A stretch of DNA of 64,000 nucleotides from Bacteroidota bacterium (GCA_018267095.1 JAFDZC010000005.1:62001-126000); one strand, 5' to 3'. Positions 8,061 through 17,411 are shown, counted from the stretch's first letter. Notes: generated by a model from the letters alone, not told the origin. Made by a program: numbers and translations.

Positions 8061-9128
8061 ATGAAAACGATGCTCACAACAAGTCTTTCAATCTTAATGA
8101 CTTTTACGGTCCTAGCGCAAGACAAAACAATAATCAATGCTAAAAGTTCTGAAATCAGTGACAACCTTGATTTGAGAGCTTTGGCATCTATTTTTGGAGA
8201 TTCAAAAAATCTTGAAGATTTTGAACAAAGGATCAACGATCCAAATGCCCAAATTTCAAACTTAGATCTCAACGAAGACAATCAAGTAGATTACCTACGA
8301 GTTGTAGAATCAGTTGAAGGCAACACGCACCTAGTGGTGGTTCAATCTGTATTAGGGAAAGACACTTATCAAGATGTTGCCACCATCGAAGTTGAAAAAG
8401 ACAGCAACAATCAGGTTCAAATTCAAGTAGTTGGCGATGTATATATGTACGGTCCAAACTACATTTATGAGCCCGTTTATGTTCACACACCGGTAATATA
8501 CACAACTTTTTGGGCTCCTTATTATCGTCCTTATGTATCGGTTTGGTATTGGAATTATTATCCTAAATTCTACGTCGCCTGGAATCCGTGGCCGGTATTT
8601 CGATACAGAAATCACATCGGAGTTCACATCAATTTTCACAATCATTACAACTACGTAAATGTTCGAAAATGCACCCGAGCAGTTGCTTTATATCAACCCA
8701 TTAGAGCCAACTATTGTGAACGAACTTATCCGACAAGAGCTTTCAGCTACAGAAATCACAATTATCAAAATCGATATGAACTCGATCAAACCCGCAGAGT
8801 AAAACATGCCAATAGCAGAAGTGAAATGGCCTACAATAGCCCCACTAGAAATAATACCAGAAGCTATAATGATACACCAACCAGAAATGGGAATGGAACC
8901 AGATATGAATCAAATTCTGGAATCAGAAGTCAATCGGGCACAAGAACCGAGCATACAAACGGGACCCGAAATTTAGAATACCATCAAACTCGATCAAGAG
9001 ATAATCAAGCTTCTTCACCCAGAAATTCCGGAAGAGAACGAAACGAATCTATGAATACAAGATCGCATGAAAACAGAGATTCTAGGAATGCCGAAAGGCA
9101 ATATGAAAGAGGCGGAAGAAGATCATAA
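8061..9128 (+). CDS. exported aromatic- and Asn/Arg-rich protein with an EF-hand-like loop
   Basis: A 355-residue exported protein (signal peptide to about Ala19). Three parts are visible. Residues 20-130 are a globular domain with DLNEDNQVDYLRV, a D-x-N-x-D calcium-loop-like stretch. Residues 130-235 are packed with Tyr, Trp, Pro and His (FWAPYYRPYVSVWYWNYYPK). Residues 235-355 are low-complexity Asn, Arg, Ser and Thr, rich in NGT/TRN repeats and ending GGRRS. It could be an adhesive or matrix-binding surface protein; no family was named with confidence. It lies downstream of the ECF sigma operon and may be one of its targets. A terminator follows. Confidence 0.68.
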   Translation: MKTMLTTSLSILMTFTVLAQDKTIINAKSSEISDNLDLRALASIFGDSKNLEDFEQRINDPNAQISNLDLNEDNQVDYLRVVESVEGNTHLVVVQSVLGKDTYQDVATIEVEKDSNNQVQIQVVGDVYMYGPNYIYEPVYVHTPVIYTTFWAPYYRPYVSVWYWNYYPKFYVAWNPWPVFRYRNHIGVHINFHNHYNYVNVRKCTRAVALYQPIRANYCERTYPTRAFSYRNHNYQNRYELDQTRRVKHANSRSEMAYNSPTRNNTRSYNDTPTRNGNGTRYESNSGIRSQSGTRTEHTNGTRNLEYHQTRSRDNQASSPRNSGRERNESMNTRSHENRDSRNAERQYERGGRRS

Positions 9129-9136
9129 ATTAATCC

Positions 9137-9163
9137 AAAAGCATCCAAAAGGGTGCTTTTTTT
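9137..9163 (+). terminator. intrinsic terminator after the aromatic-rich exported protein
   Basis: Arms AAAAGCATCC (9137-9146) and GGGTGCTTTT (9151-9160) with one G-T pair, a 4-base loop and a following T run. Confidence 0.78.
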
Positions 9164-9211
9164 ATGGAGCAAAAGTGTCAATTCTATGAGTCGGTAAAAA
9201 AACCGTTTTTA

Positions 9212-9244
9212 TTGCATCAATTTGTCTGTAATGTAGTAAATTTG
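9212..9244 (+). promoter_or_regulatory. promoter of the kup gene
   Basis: TAAATTTG (9237-9244) is a perfect -7 box; a TTG at 9212-9214 lies 22 bases upstream. The ATG at 9268 would leave a leader of roughly 15-20 bases. Confidence 0.5.
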
Positions 9245-9267
9245 GACACTTTTTTTAACTTTTTTTT

Positions 9268-11244
9268 ATGAGCTCGCAACATCATGGCCTTCATAGTAAA
9301 CTTACTCTAGGAGGATTGTTGATTTCACTGGGAATTATTTACGGAGACATTGGAACTTCGCCTTTGTATGTAATGAAAGCCATTCTCGGACTCGATTTTG
9401 CCATCAACAAAGATTTGGTTTTGGGTGGAATTTCATTAGTATTCTGGACGCTTACCCTTCAGACTACACTCAAATATGTGCTCATTACGCTCAGTGCTGA
9501 TAACAATGGCGAAGGCGGAATTTTTGCCCTTTATGCATTAGTTAAGAGAACAAAAATCAAATGGCTCATCATTCCGGCAATCATCGGTGGTAGCGCGCTT
9601 TTAGCCGATGGAATCATTACGCCTCCTATTTCGGTTTCTTCAGCCGTTGAAGGAATTCAAACGTTCTATCCGCAAATCAATACCATACCCATTGTTATCA
9701 CTATTTTGGTGATTCTCTTTACCATACAGCAATTCGGAACCAAACTTGTAGGTAAATTTTTTGCTCCGATTATGTTGCTTTGGTTTATGATGTTGGGTGT
9801 TTTAGGTTTGATTCAAATAATGGACAATCCCGAAGTAATCAAAGCGATTAATCCGTATTACGCATACAAAATTCTCATGGCCGACAAAGGAATTAATCCG
9901 GACGGATTCTTTATTTTAGGTTTTGTTTTTCTTTGTACTACCGGAGCTGAAGCCTTGTATTCAGACATGGGGCATTGCGGCCGAAAAAACATCCGCATCA
10001 GTTGGATGTTTGTAAAAACTACTCTGATTTTAAACTACTTCGGACAAGCTGCCTATTTGATTCATCATGAAGGGCAAACATTGCGAAGTCTCGGAGGTTC
10101 AAATGCCAATCCGTTTTATTTATCAATGGCTAACTGGTTCCAGCCGTTTGGAATTGTCGTGGCAACCTTGGCTGCCGTGATTGCTTCACAAGCATTGATC
10201 AGTGGTTCTTTTACGCTGATCAACGAAGCCATGCGTTTGAATTTTTGGCCGAAAGTCCGAATTAAATACCCGACCGAACACAAAGGTCAGCTGTATATTC
10301 CGTCGATTAATTGGTTGTTGCTGTTGGGTTGTATTTGGATTGTCTTGCACTTTGAAGAATCAAGCAACATGGAGCATGCCTACGGTTTAGCCATTATTCT
10401 CTGTATGATTATGACAACCATTTTGCTCAATTTCTACTTGATTATCAAACGAGTTCAATGGTATATTTTACTACCGCTTATCGGAACTTACATCATCATC
10501 GAATCGAGTTTCTTTGTCGCCAACATCACCAAATTTGCTGAAGGTGGTTATGTTACCCTCATCATTGCCATCGTATTAATTTCGATTATGACCACTTGGT
10601 ATATGGCCAAACAAATCAGTAAAAATTATACGCGTTTTGTTAAAATTGAAAACTACAAAAAAGTTTTGGCCGAGCTCAGTGTCGATTTGTCGATTCCAAA
10701 ATATGCGACGCATTTGGTGTATATGACCAATGCTGGAAGAACCGACGAAATTGAAGAAAAAGTCATGTATTCAATTTTGCAAAAACGCCCCAAACGAGCT
10801 GATATTTATTGGTTTGTACACGTAAACATCCTCAGCGAACCTTATAAAACCGAATACAAAGTCACCGAAATTATCAAAGACGATTTATTCCGCATCGACT
10901 TTAATCTGGGCTTCCGCGAACCTACCAAAATCAATTTGATGTTCAAGGAAGTTTTGAAAGACATGGTAAAAAACGGCGAGGTTGACGTGACTAGCCGTTA
11001 TGAATCGCTCAACAAAAACAACATCTTGGGTGACTTTAAATTTATGCTCTCAGAGAAATTTTTATCGAATGACAGCGATCTCTTGTGGCATGAAAAAGTC
11101 ATCATGAATACTTATTTCTTGATCAAGAAATTTAGCCTTTCTGAAGAAAACGGATTTGGTCTTGACAGCAGTTCTGTAAAAATCGAGAAATTCCCGATGG
11201 TATTACATCCACCCGAAAATATTGGCCTTACCCGAATTAATTAA
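9268..11244 (+). CDS. kup: KUP-family potassium uptake protein
   Basis: A 658-residue inner-membrane K+/H+ symporter of the KUP/HAK/KT family. The family signature GIIYGDIGTSPLY is at residues 22-34 and NNGEGGIFALYALVKR follows at about 78-93; some twelve hydrophobic segments fill residues 13-440, and a soluble C-terminal domain of about 200 residues completes the protein. Length matches the family. The downstream rRNA methyltransferase gene begins 11 bases after the stop, so the two are probably co-transcribed from the promoter just upstream. Confidence 0.94.
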   Translation: MSSQHHGLHSKLTLGGLLISLGIIYGDIGTSPLYVMKAILGLDFAINKDLVLGGISLVFWTLTLQTTLKYVLITLSADNNGEGGIFALYALVKRTKIKWLIIPAIIGGSALLADGIITPPISVSSAVEGIQTFYPQINTIPIVITILVILFTIQQFGTKLVGKFFAPIMLLWFMMLGVLGLIQIMDNPEVIKAINPYYAYKILMADKGINPDGFFILGFVFLCTTGAEALYSDMGHCGRKNIRISWMFVKTTLILNYFGQAAYLIHHEGQTLRSLGGSNANPFYLSMANWFQPFGIVVATLAAVIASQALISGSFTLINEAMRLNFWPKVRIKYPTEHKGQLYIPSINWLLLLGCIWIVLHFEESSNMEHAYGLAIILCMIMTTILLNFYLIIKRVQWYILLPLIGTYIIIESSFFVANITKFAEGGYVTLIIAIVLISIMTTWYMAKQISKNYTRFVKIENYKKVLAELSVDLSIPKYATHLVYMTNAGRTDEIEEKVMYSILQKRPKRADIYWFVHVNILSEPYKTEYKVTEIIKDDLFRIDFNLGFREPTKINLMFKEVLKDMVKNGEVDVTSRYESLNKNNILGDFKFMLSEKFLSNDSDLLWHEKVIMNTYFLIKKFSLSEENGFGLDSSSVKIEKFPMVLHPPENIGLTRIN

Positions 11245-11255
11245 GGCCCGAAAAC

Positions 11256-12473
11256 ATGAGATTACACCGAAATTTAGTTTACACCACCATTGATTCGCTC
11301 AACAGCATTTTCAATGAAGGAGAATACGCCGACAAAGTAGTAGCACGCGCACTCAAAAAAGACAAACGTTGGGGCAGTTCAGACCGCAAGTTTGTAGCCG
11401 AAACCATCTATGAAATTGTTCGATGGAAAAGGTTGTACGCCGAAATTGCCGAAGTCAAAGAACCCTATGACCGCGATAATCTTTGGCGCATGTTTGCCGT
11501 TTGGGCTGTGCTCCGAGGCTACACCATTCCTGACTGGAACCAACTGCAAGGCACACCAGAGCGCAAAATCAAAGGTCGTTTTGATGAACTTTCAAAAATC
11601 AGAGTTTACCGCGAATCCATTCCTGATTGGATGGACCAAATAGGCGTTGCCGAACTCGGTGAAGAAGTTTGGTCACGCGAGATTGCCGCGCAAAATCATA
11701 CCGCCAAAGTCATTCTCAGAACCAATACGCTCAAAACCACCAAAGAAAAATTGCGCGCTATTTTGATGGACAACAACATCGAAACCGAATATTTACCTGA
11801 TCAAGCCGATGCCTTGGTTTTAAAAGAACGCGCCAACGTGTTCTTGACTGATGCGTTTAAAGAAGGTTTGTTTGAAGTGCAAGATGCGAGTTCTCAATTG
11901 GTGGCGCCGCTGCTCGATGTGCAACCGGGTATGCGCGTGGTAGATGCTTGCGCCGGTGCCGGCGGAAAAACATTGCACATCGCTTCACTCATGCAAAACA
12001 AAGGGCAACTCATTGCCATGGATTTGTACGAAAGCAAACTCAAACAGCTCAAGTTGCGCGCCAAACGCAACGGGGCTTTCAATATTGAATACCGCATTAT
12101 TGATTCGACCAAAGTCATCAAAAAGCTTCAAGAAAAAGCCGATCGCGTACTCATCGACGCGCCTTGCAGCGGACTTGGCGTCCTCAAACGCAATCCGGAT
12201 TCTAAATGGAAATTGCAACCGGAATTTATTGACAACATCCGCAAAGTGCAAGCAGAAATTCTCGAAAGTTATGCGCGTATGGTAAAACCCGGCGGAAAAC
12301 TCGTTTATGCCACTTGCTCGGTATTACCCTCTGAAAATCAGGAACAAATTAAGCAGTTCTTAACAACTGAGAACGGTAAAAAATTTACCTTTGTTCAAGA
12401 TTCTAAAATTCTGGCGTCTGAGTCGGGCTTTGACGGATTCTATATGGCGCTTTTAGAACGAAAAAACAATTAA
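11256..12473 (+). CDS. RsmB/NOP-family RNA m5C methyltransferase
   Basis: A 405-residue SAM-dependent cytosine-5 RNA methyltransferase. Residues about 1-140 form an RsmB-like N-terminal region, and the catalytic Rossmann domain follows. Motif I is VVDACAGAGGKTLHIASLM (about 228-246). The two catalytic cysteines are in DAPCSG (Cys304) and YATCS (Cys354), the arrangement specific to m5C RNA methyltransferases. Target is probably 16S rRNA, but RsmB, RsmF and tRNA paralogues share these motifs, so no symbol is given. It is sandwiched tightly between kup and the first endonuclease I gene (11-base gaps). Confidence 0.88.
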   Translation: MRLHRNLVYTTIDSLNSIFNEGEYADKVVARALKKDKRWGSSDRKFVAETIYEIVRWKRLYAEIAEVKEPYDRDNLWRMFAVWAVLRGYTIPDWNQLQGTPERKIKGRFDELSKIRVYRESIPDWMDQIGVAELGEEVWSREIAAQNHTAKVILRTNTLKTTKEKLRAILMDNNIETEYLPDQADALVLKERANVFLTDAFKEGLFEVQDASSQLVAPLLDVQPGMRVVDACAGAGGKTLHIASLMQNKGQLIAMDLYESKLKQLKLRAKRNGAFNIEYRIIDSTKVIKKLQEKADRVLIDAPCSGLGVLKRNPDSKWKLQPEFIDNIRKVQAEILESYARMVKPGGKLVYATCSVLPSENQEQIKQFLTTENGKKFTFVQDSKILASESGFDGFYMALLERKNN

Positions 12474-12484
12474 CCAAAACTACC

Positions 12485-13624
12485 ATGAATAAATTCTACA
12501 CGCTTTTATGCGTTTTATGTGCAACCGTGGCTTTTGCCCAACCGCCGGCAGGCTATTACAACACCGCTACCGGAACCGGTTACACACTCAAAACTCAATT
12601 GTTCAACATCATTAAAAACCACACCGATCGCGGATACGATGGTCTTTGGACTATTTATGGATTGGCCGATCGCGACCGTTTTTACGAAAACGACAACACC
12701 ATTTTAGATGTCTATTCCGAAGTGGGTGCCGGAGCTGATCCTTACACATTTACCTATCAAACCAATCAGTGCGGAAGCTACACCGTTGAAGGAAACTGCT
12801 ATAACCGCGAACACGTAATTCCACAAAGTTATTTCGGAAGCCAAGCCACACCGATGTATTCAGATGCGCATTTTGTATTGCCTACCGACGGAAAAGTAAA
12901 CGCTTGGCGCGATGATCACCCGTATGGAATGGTTGCCGGTACAACTACCAGCCCTTGTAATACCGGAGCTACCAACAATCCGTGTAATACCCAAAACGGT
13001 TCAAAACTCGGAAACAATTTAAACTCGGGTTATTCAGCAGGATACAGCCAAAAAGTGTTTGAGCCGGTTGATGAATTCAAAGGTGACATTGCACGTTGTA
13101 TTTTTTATTTTGTAACGCGATACGAAGATCGATTGGTTGACTTTTACAACACCAGCGCTTCAGAATCTAAAGTCATGTTTGACGGAACCAGCGATCATTC
13201 ATTATCCAACACGTTTTTGAATATTTTACTTACTTGGAATGCGCAAGATCCAGTGAGTGCGCGCGAAACCTATCGCAACAATGTTATAGGTGCTACAGCA
13301 CGTCAAGGCAACCGCAACCCGTTTATTGACAACAGCAACTACGCTACACAAATCTGGGGCGCGCCGCTGGCCAATCCAACATTTGAGGCTATTAATACCG
13401 TAGCCGTTTTTCCGAATCCAACCAATAACAATAAAATCAATGTAAGTTGTGCCGGAGCTATTGATCAAATAGAACTGTACAACTTAAACGGTCAGTTGGT
13501 ACAAAAGCTACAACCCGAAATTAAAAATGAAGTTTACACCATTGACCAACTCAGCTCAGGATTTTACATGATGAAAGTTACCGCAGAAGGAAAGTCAATC
13601 ATCAAGAAAGTAATTGTACAATAA
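12485..13624 (+). CDS. secreted endonuclease I with T9SS sorting domain (copy 1)
   Basis: A 379-residue exported nuclease of the endonuclease I (EndA/NucM) family. A signal peptide (cut after VAFAQ) leads into the nuclease domain (about 20-295), with the active-site segment NREHVIPQSYF at 107-117 and GNRNPFIDN near its end. The last 75 residues begin VAVFPNPTNN and end SSGFYMMKVTAEGKSIIKKV, the type A C-terminal domain that directs secretion through the type IX system. Likely cleaves extracellular DNA or RNA for nutrients or biofilm turnover. Its paralogue lies immediately downstream, and it may be transcribed with kup and the methyltransferase. Confidence 0.9.
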   Translation: MNKFYTLLCVLCATVAFAQPPAGYYNTATGTGYTLKTQLFNIIKNHTDRGYDGLWTIYGLADRDRFYENDNTILDVYSEVGAGADPYTFTYQTNQCGSYTVEGNCYNREHVIPQSYFGSQATPMYSDAHFVLPTDGKVNAWRDDHPYGMVAGTTTSPCNTGATNNPCNTQNGSKLGNNLNSGYSAGYSQKVFEPVDEFKGDIARCIFYFVTRYEDRLVDFYNTSASESKVMFDGTSDHSLSNTFLNILLTWNAQDPVSARETYRNNVIGATARQGNRNPFIDNSNYATQIWGAPLANPTFEAINTVAVFPNPTNNNKINVSCAGAIDQIELYNLNGQLVQKLQPEIKNEVYTIDQLSSGFYMMKVTAEGKSIIKKVIVQ

Positions 13625-13647
13625 AGTATCGTTCCATAATACAAACT

Positions 13648-13677
13648 AAAAAACCTCTGAACCCCAGAGGTTTTTTT
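13648..13677 (+). terminator. intrinsic terminator after endonuclease I copy 1
   Basis: Arms AAAAAACCTCTG (13648-13659) and CAGAGG plus a seven-T run (13665-13677), 5-base loop. Confidence 0.86.
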
Positions 13678-13695
13678 ATGGCCACAAGTTAAATA

Positions 13696-13727
13696 TTGGG
13701 CGAATGCAGAAAAAGTACTTACCTTTA
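13696..13727 (+). promoter_or_regulatory. promoter of endonuclease I copy 2
   Basis: TTG (13696-13698), 21 bases, then TACCTTTA (13720-13727), one base off the TAnnTTTG consensus. The ATG is 20 bases further on. With the terminator just upstream, this makes the second nuclease independently expressed. Confidence 0.45.
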
Positions 13728-13747
13728 GCCCCGCAAATTAAAAAACT

Positions 13748-14845
13748 ATGAAGAAAACCTTACTCACCGCGCTTTTGTTCAGTTCAATGTTCGGCTGGAG
13801 CCAAGCCGGTGCTCCCTCAACCTACTACAACGGATTTGATTTTACCTTAACAGGTATGGCGCTCAAAAATGCTTTGGCCACCAAAATCACCAATACCCAC
13901 ACACATTTACTTACCTATGCCGAAGCCGAAAATGCGCTGCGTTATACTGATTTAGACCCAACCGACAACACGCATCAAAATCTGTTTTTGGTGTATGGAT
14001 ACAGTCCTGAAATTTGTCCGGCTGCTTCAGCCGACAACACCGCGCACCGCCGTCGCGATAAAGACGATGACGGAACGGCCAGCTGCCAATGGAACCGCGA
14101 ACACACCTTTGCCAAATCGCTTGGAAATCCTGATTTAGGCACTGACGGACCAGGCTCAGATGCCCATCATATTCGTCCAGCCGATGTAAGCCGCAACGAT
14201 ACCCGAGGCAGCCGAAAATTCACTGCTGGTTCCGGAAACTCAGCAATAGTAGGTGCATATTGGTATCCGGGTGATGAATGGAAAGGCGACATAGCGCGCA
14301 TGATGATGTATATGTATTTGCGCTATGGTGCCCAATGTTTACCTAAATATGTAGGCGTGGGTAACTTTTTGGCCATCGATGCCAATATGGTTGATTTGTT
14401 CTTGCAGTGGAACGCCGACGATCCGGTTTCGGCCATGGAAGATCAGCGAAACACCTATTTGGGCAACGCCAACAACTTTTATGGTCAAGGCAACCGCAAT
14501 CCGTTTATTGACAACCCCTATTTGGCTACGCGCATTTGGGGCGGACCGGTAGCGCAAAATCGTTGGCCCAATGTATTCTTAGCCAACGAAAGCTTTGATT
14601 GGTATTCACTCGTGAGCGTTTCACCAAATCCGTCAAGCAATGGGCAACTCAACATCAGCAGCCCCAAAGCCATTGACGCCATTCAAGTTATTGCGCTCAA
14701 CGGACAAATCGTTTCAGAGGTAAAAAACCCAACCGCTTTGACCGATGACCACCAATACGCACTGAACAATTTACCGCGTGGATTCTATTTGCTCAAACTC
14801 AATATTGAAGACCAAGTCATCATCAAAAAAATAGCGATTCAATAA
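13748..14845 (+). CDS. secreted endonuclease I with T9SS sorting domain (copy 2)
   Basis: A 365-residue paralogue of the upstream nuclease. Signal peptide MKKTLLTALLFSSMFGWSQ, then an endonuclease I domain with NREHTFAKSLG (from 116) and DAHHIRPADVSRND as the active-site region, GQGNRNPFIDNP near its end, and a C-terminal type A T9SS sorting domain (VSVSPNPSSNGQLNISS through RGFYLLKL). It differs from copy 1 by the extra segment HRRRDKDDDGTASCQW ahead of the NREH motif and by DAHHIRP, so the two are old duplicates or separate acquisitions with possibly different specificity. It has its own promoter and terminator. Confidence 0.9.
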   Translation: MKKTLLTALLFSSMFGWSQAGAPSTYYNGFDFTLTGMALKNALATKITNTHTHLLTYAEAENALRYTDLDPTDNTHQNLFLVYGYSPEICPAASADNTAHRRRDKDDDGTASCQWNREHTFAKSLGNPDLGTDGPGSDAHHIRPADVSRNDTRGSRKFTAGSGNSAIVGAYWYPGDEWKGDIARMMMYMYLRYGAQCLPKYVGVGNFLAIDANMVDLFLQWNADDPVSAMEDQRNTYLGNANNFYGQGNRNPFIDNPYLATRIWGGPVAQNRWPNVFLANESFDWYSLVSVSPNPSSNGQLNISSPKAIDAIQVIALNGQIVSEVKNPTALTDDHQYALNNLPRGFYLLKLNIEDQVIIKKIAIQ

Positions 14846-14864
14846 ACCGAATCTCACACCGCAT

Positions 14865-14897
14865 AAAAAAAGCTCCCGTATTTTGGGAGCTTTTTTT
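14865..14897 (+). terminator. intrinsic terminator after endonuclease I copy 2
   Basis: Arms AAAAAAAGCTCCC (14865-14877) and GGGAGCTTTTTTT (14885-14897) around a 7-base loop. Confidence 0.88.
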
Positions 14898-14940
14898 ATG
14901 TCTTTATTTGATGGGCTCGGTACCAACCGAATGCTTGCTA

Positions 14941-15032
14941 TTTATCAGAAGCCGGGTGAGCGATTACCTTTGGTCAGTTCGGCCAAAAGCCTCGGTGAAG
15001 CCAAGTGCTGTGCGACCCGCAGGGACACGCCC
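14941..15032. repeat. dispersed intergenic repeat, copy of the element near 63245-63336
   Basis: The non-coding stretch between the nuclease terminator and the rho stop codon ends in GACCCGCAGGGACACGCCC, found again at 63318-63336. The flanks also share GAGCGATT and a CCAAGTGC/CTAAGTGC word in the same order. No gene is seen here. Confidence 0.55.
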
Positions 15033-15034
15033 TA

Positions 15035-16747
15035 TTAATCGTTCATCGAAATCAAAAACTCTTGGTTGTTGCGCGTTTTGGTGAATCGGTCGTTGATAAA
15101 ATCCATCGCCTCTACCGGGTTCATGTCTGACAAATACTTGCGCATGATCCACATACGTTGCAAGGTTTTCTCATCGAGCAACAAATCGTCGCGACGCGTG
15201 CTTGACGAGGTCAAATCAATGGCCGGGAAGATGCGTTTGTTGGCAATCTTACGATCGAGTTGCAACTCCATATTACCGGTTCCTTTAAATTCTTCAAAAA
15301 TCACCTCGTCCATTTTTGAGCCGGTCTCGGTGAGCGCTGTAGCAATGATGCTTAGTGAACCGCCATTCTCAACGTTACGTGCGGCACCAAAAAAGCGTTT
15401 TGGTTTTTGCAAGGCGTTGGCATCTACCCCACCGCTGAGTACTTTTCCGGAAGCCGGTTGTACCGTGTTGTAGGCGCGCGCCAAACGCGTAATCGAATCG
15501 AGCAAAATCACCACATCGTGACCACATTCAACGAGTCGCTTGGCTTTTTCAAGCACAATATTGGCAATTTTTACGTGCTCTTGCGGCTCGCGGTCAAAAG
15601 TAGAGGCAATCACCTCACCGCGCACACTGCGCTGCATATCAGTCACCTCTTCAGGGCGCTCGTCAATAAGTAATACCAACAAATAAACTTCAGGGTGGTT
15701 GGCGGCAATGGCGTTGGCGATGTCTTTGAGCAACATGGTTTTACCCGTTTTGGGTTGCGCTACAATCATGCCGCGCTGACCTTTACCAATCGGTGAAAAC
15801 AAGTCGATAATACGCGTTGAAATCGAGCTGCCCTTTTCGGCCATTTTGAATTTCTCGGTCGGGAATATCGGGGTTAAATGCTCAAACGAAACACGGTCGC
15901 GCACTACTTGTGGATCGTGTCCGTTGATTTTTAAAACGCGTACCAGCGGGAAAAACTTCTCGCCTTCTTTGGGCGGACGCAATACGCCTTTGACCGTATC
16001 TCCGGTTTTGAGTCCGAATAATCTGATTTGCGAAGTCGAAAGGTAAATATCATCGGGCGAAGCCAAGTAATTGTAGTCTGACGAGCGCAAGAATCCATAC
16101 CCATCGGGCATCATTTCAAGCACGCCTTCGGTTTCAATAATACCGTCAAACTCATAGTCAGCATCGCGCACATTGAGTGTCTTTTTGTTTTTGTGGTTTT
16201 GGTTCGGATTGTTGTGGTTTCCGTTGCCGTTGCCGTTGTTCTGCTGATTCTTGTGCTGATGTGGGTGTTGTTTTTTGTGCTCTACCACAGTCGGTGCGGC
16301 AGCTTCAGATTCAGTAGCAGCAGTTGCTGGCACAGTTTCCTCAGCAACCGGTTCAGCAGGCTCAGCTACTGCGGGTGCTGCAGTTGGTTGTTGTGCTTTT
16401 GGTGCCTTTTCTTGATGATTAAATTTACTCGGGCGGCCTCTTTTACCGCGGGGCTGATCAGCACCTTCTTGGGTGGGCTCAGCTTCCGTTGGTTTGGGCG
16501 CGGGCGATGAAAACAAATCATTTTCAGCCACCACAGCGGGTTTATCTTTTGAGATGCGCGCGCGTTTGGGCTTGGCACCGTTGTCATTGTTTTTGGCAGT
16601 ATTATCTTGTGAGGCTGCTTGGTGATCCAGAATCATCTGAATGAGTGCTTCTTTTTTGACACCGGCAAACTTAATTGTACGAGATAATTTGGCAATATCC
16701 TGAAGCTCAGTCAGCTTCATTTGCTGTAAGGCAGAAATTTCAAACAT
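15035..16747 (-). CDS. rho: transcription termination factor Rho with long low-complexity insert
   Basis: A 570-residue hexameric RNA helicase that ends Rho-dependent transcription. The Rho-N helical domain is at about 1-40. Residues 42-192 are a low-complexity insert, first Ala/Pro/Glu/Lys-rich and then a basic Asn/His/Gln stretch (about 157-188). The cold-shock-like RNA-binding domain follows (about 200-285, with [13 protein letters not shown]), then the ATPase core with Walker [10 protein letters not shown] (329-337), IDERPEEV, and Walker B VVILLDS (Asp417). The insert makes it about 150 residues longer than E. coli Rho, as is usual for Bacteroidota. It is divergent from the DUF4293 gene. 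Confidence 0.95.
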   Translation of the reverse strand: MFEISALQQMKLTELQDIAKLSRTIKFAGVKKEALIQMILDHQAASQDNTAKNNDNGAKPKRARISKDKPAVVAENDLFSSPAPKPTEAEPTQEGADQPRGKRGRPSKFNHQEKAPKAQQPTAAPAVAEPAEPVAEETVPATAATESEAAAPTVVEHKKQHPHQHKNQQNNGNGNGNHNNPNQNHKNKKTLNVRDADYEFDGIIETEGVLEMMPDGYGFLRSSDYNYLASPDDIYLSTSQIRLFGLKTGDTVKGVLRPPKEGEKFFPLVRVLKINGHDPQVVRDRVSFEHLTPIFPTEKFKMAEKGSSISTRIIDLFSPIGKGQRGMIVAQPKTGKTMLLKDIANAIAANHPEVYLLVLLIDERPEEVTDMQRSVRGEVIASTFDREPQEHVKIANIVLEKAKRLVECGHDVVILLDSITRLARAYNTVQPASGKVLSGGVDANALQKPKRFFGAARNVENGGSLSIIATALTETGSKMDEVIFEEFKGTGNMELQLDRKIANKRIFPAIDLTSSSTRRDDLLLDEKTLQRMWIMRKYLSDMNPVEAMDFINDRFTKTRNNQEFLISMND

Positions 16748-16904
16748 GTAAAATCTGTTGTGAATTTGTGGGTTGAATAGATATGATAAAAATTCTGGAT
16801 TGTAATGACCGGTAAACCATCCGGTAATGAAGTAATTACGATTTGGTCATGCAATAATACGAATAAAAATGAATCATACAATAGTATTTTTTAAAAAGAA
16901 AATA

Positions 16905-16912
16905 TATTTTTG
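16905..16912 (+). promoter_or_regulatory. -7 box of the DUF4293 gene
   Basis: TATTTTTG, a perfect TAnnTTTG, 19 bases before the ATG at 16932. The rest of the 184-base gap to rho is presumably the long rho leader; it holds two CCGGTAA direct repeats (about 16810-16830) but no clear minus-strand -7 box. Confidence 0.5.
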
Positions 16913-16931
16913 TGGCACTTAAAACTGCAAA

Positions 16932-17345
16932 ATGATTCAAAGAATTCAAACGGTATATTTAGCCCTGGCCTTTGTGGTTACGGGTGTTCTGCCTTTTGTT
17001 TTTCCGATTTGGACCTTGGCCGACGGCAAAGTAGAGTATTTTATGATGCATATGCCGTATGTGATTTTATTCGGTCTGAGCACCGCCTTATCAGTTATAA
17101 GTATTTCATTTTACAAAAAAAGACAACATCAATTTGTATTGGGCAGATTGAATATGATATTAAATTTAATTTTATTAGGATTATTGATTTATCGATCGCT
17201 AAGCTTACCTGGAGAAGCGCCTGCCGTTTCTGAGAAAGGTATTGGGATGTTCTTGCCCGCCATTGCTATCGTTTTTCTTGTTCTGGCCAACAAAGCCATC
17301 AAAAGGGACGAAGATCTCGTAAAATCTGTGGATCGATTGAGATAA
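16932..17345 (+). CDS. DUF4293 family membrane protein
   Basis: A 137-residue integral membrane protein with four hydrophobic segments (about 7-27, 42-60, 70-87 and 103-120) beginning MIQRIQTVYLALAFVVTG, the hallmark opening of DUF4293. The pairing with a divergent rho gene is one I recall as conserved in Flavobacteriaceae, which supports the annotation. No function is established. The C-terminus is basic (KAIKRDEDLVKSVDRLR) and presumably cytoplasmic. Confidence 0.82.
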   Translation: MIQRIQTVYLALAFVVTGVLPFVFPIWTLADGKVEYFMMHMPYVILFGLSTALSVISISFYKKRQHQFVLGRLNMILNLILLGLLIYRSLSLPGEAPAVSEKGIGMFLPAIAIVFLVLANKAIKRDEDLVKSVDRLR

Positions 17346-17376
17346 ACCTGTGAACTTAGTTTATTTAGTGCGAAGA

Positions 17377-17403
17377 AAACCTGGGCGATGCTCGGGTTTT
17401 TTT
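17377..17403 (+). terminator. intrinsic terminator after the DUF4293 gene
   Basis: AAAACCTGGGC and GCTCGGGTTTTTTT pair through C-G and two G-U pairs around a short GAT loop and end in a T run. The accessory, repeat-rich region starts just after it. Confidence 0.7.
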
Positions 17404-17411
17404 CGTTTACG

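Noticed and set aside
15066-15473. Plus-strand frames antisense to rho
   Set aside because: They are shadows of the rho reading frame with no start context and no recognised family.
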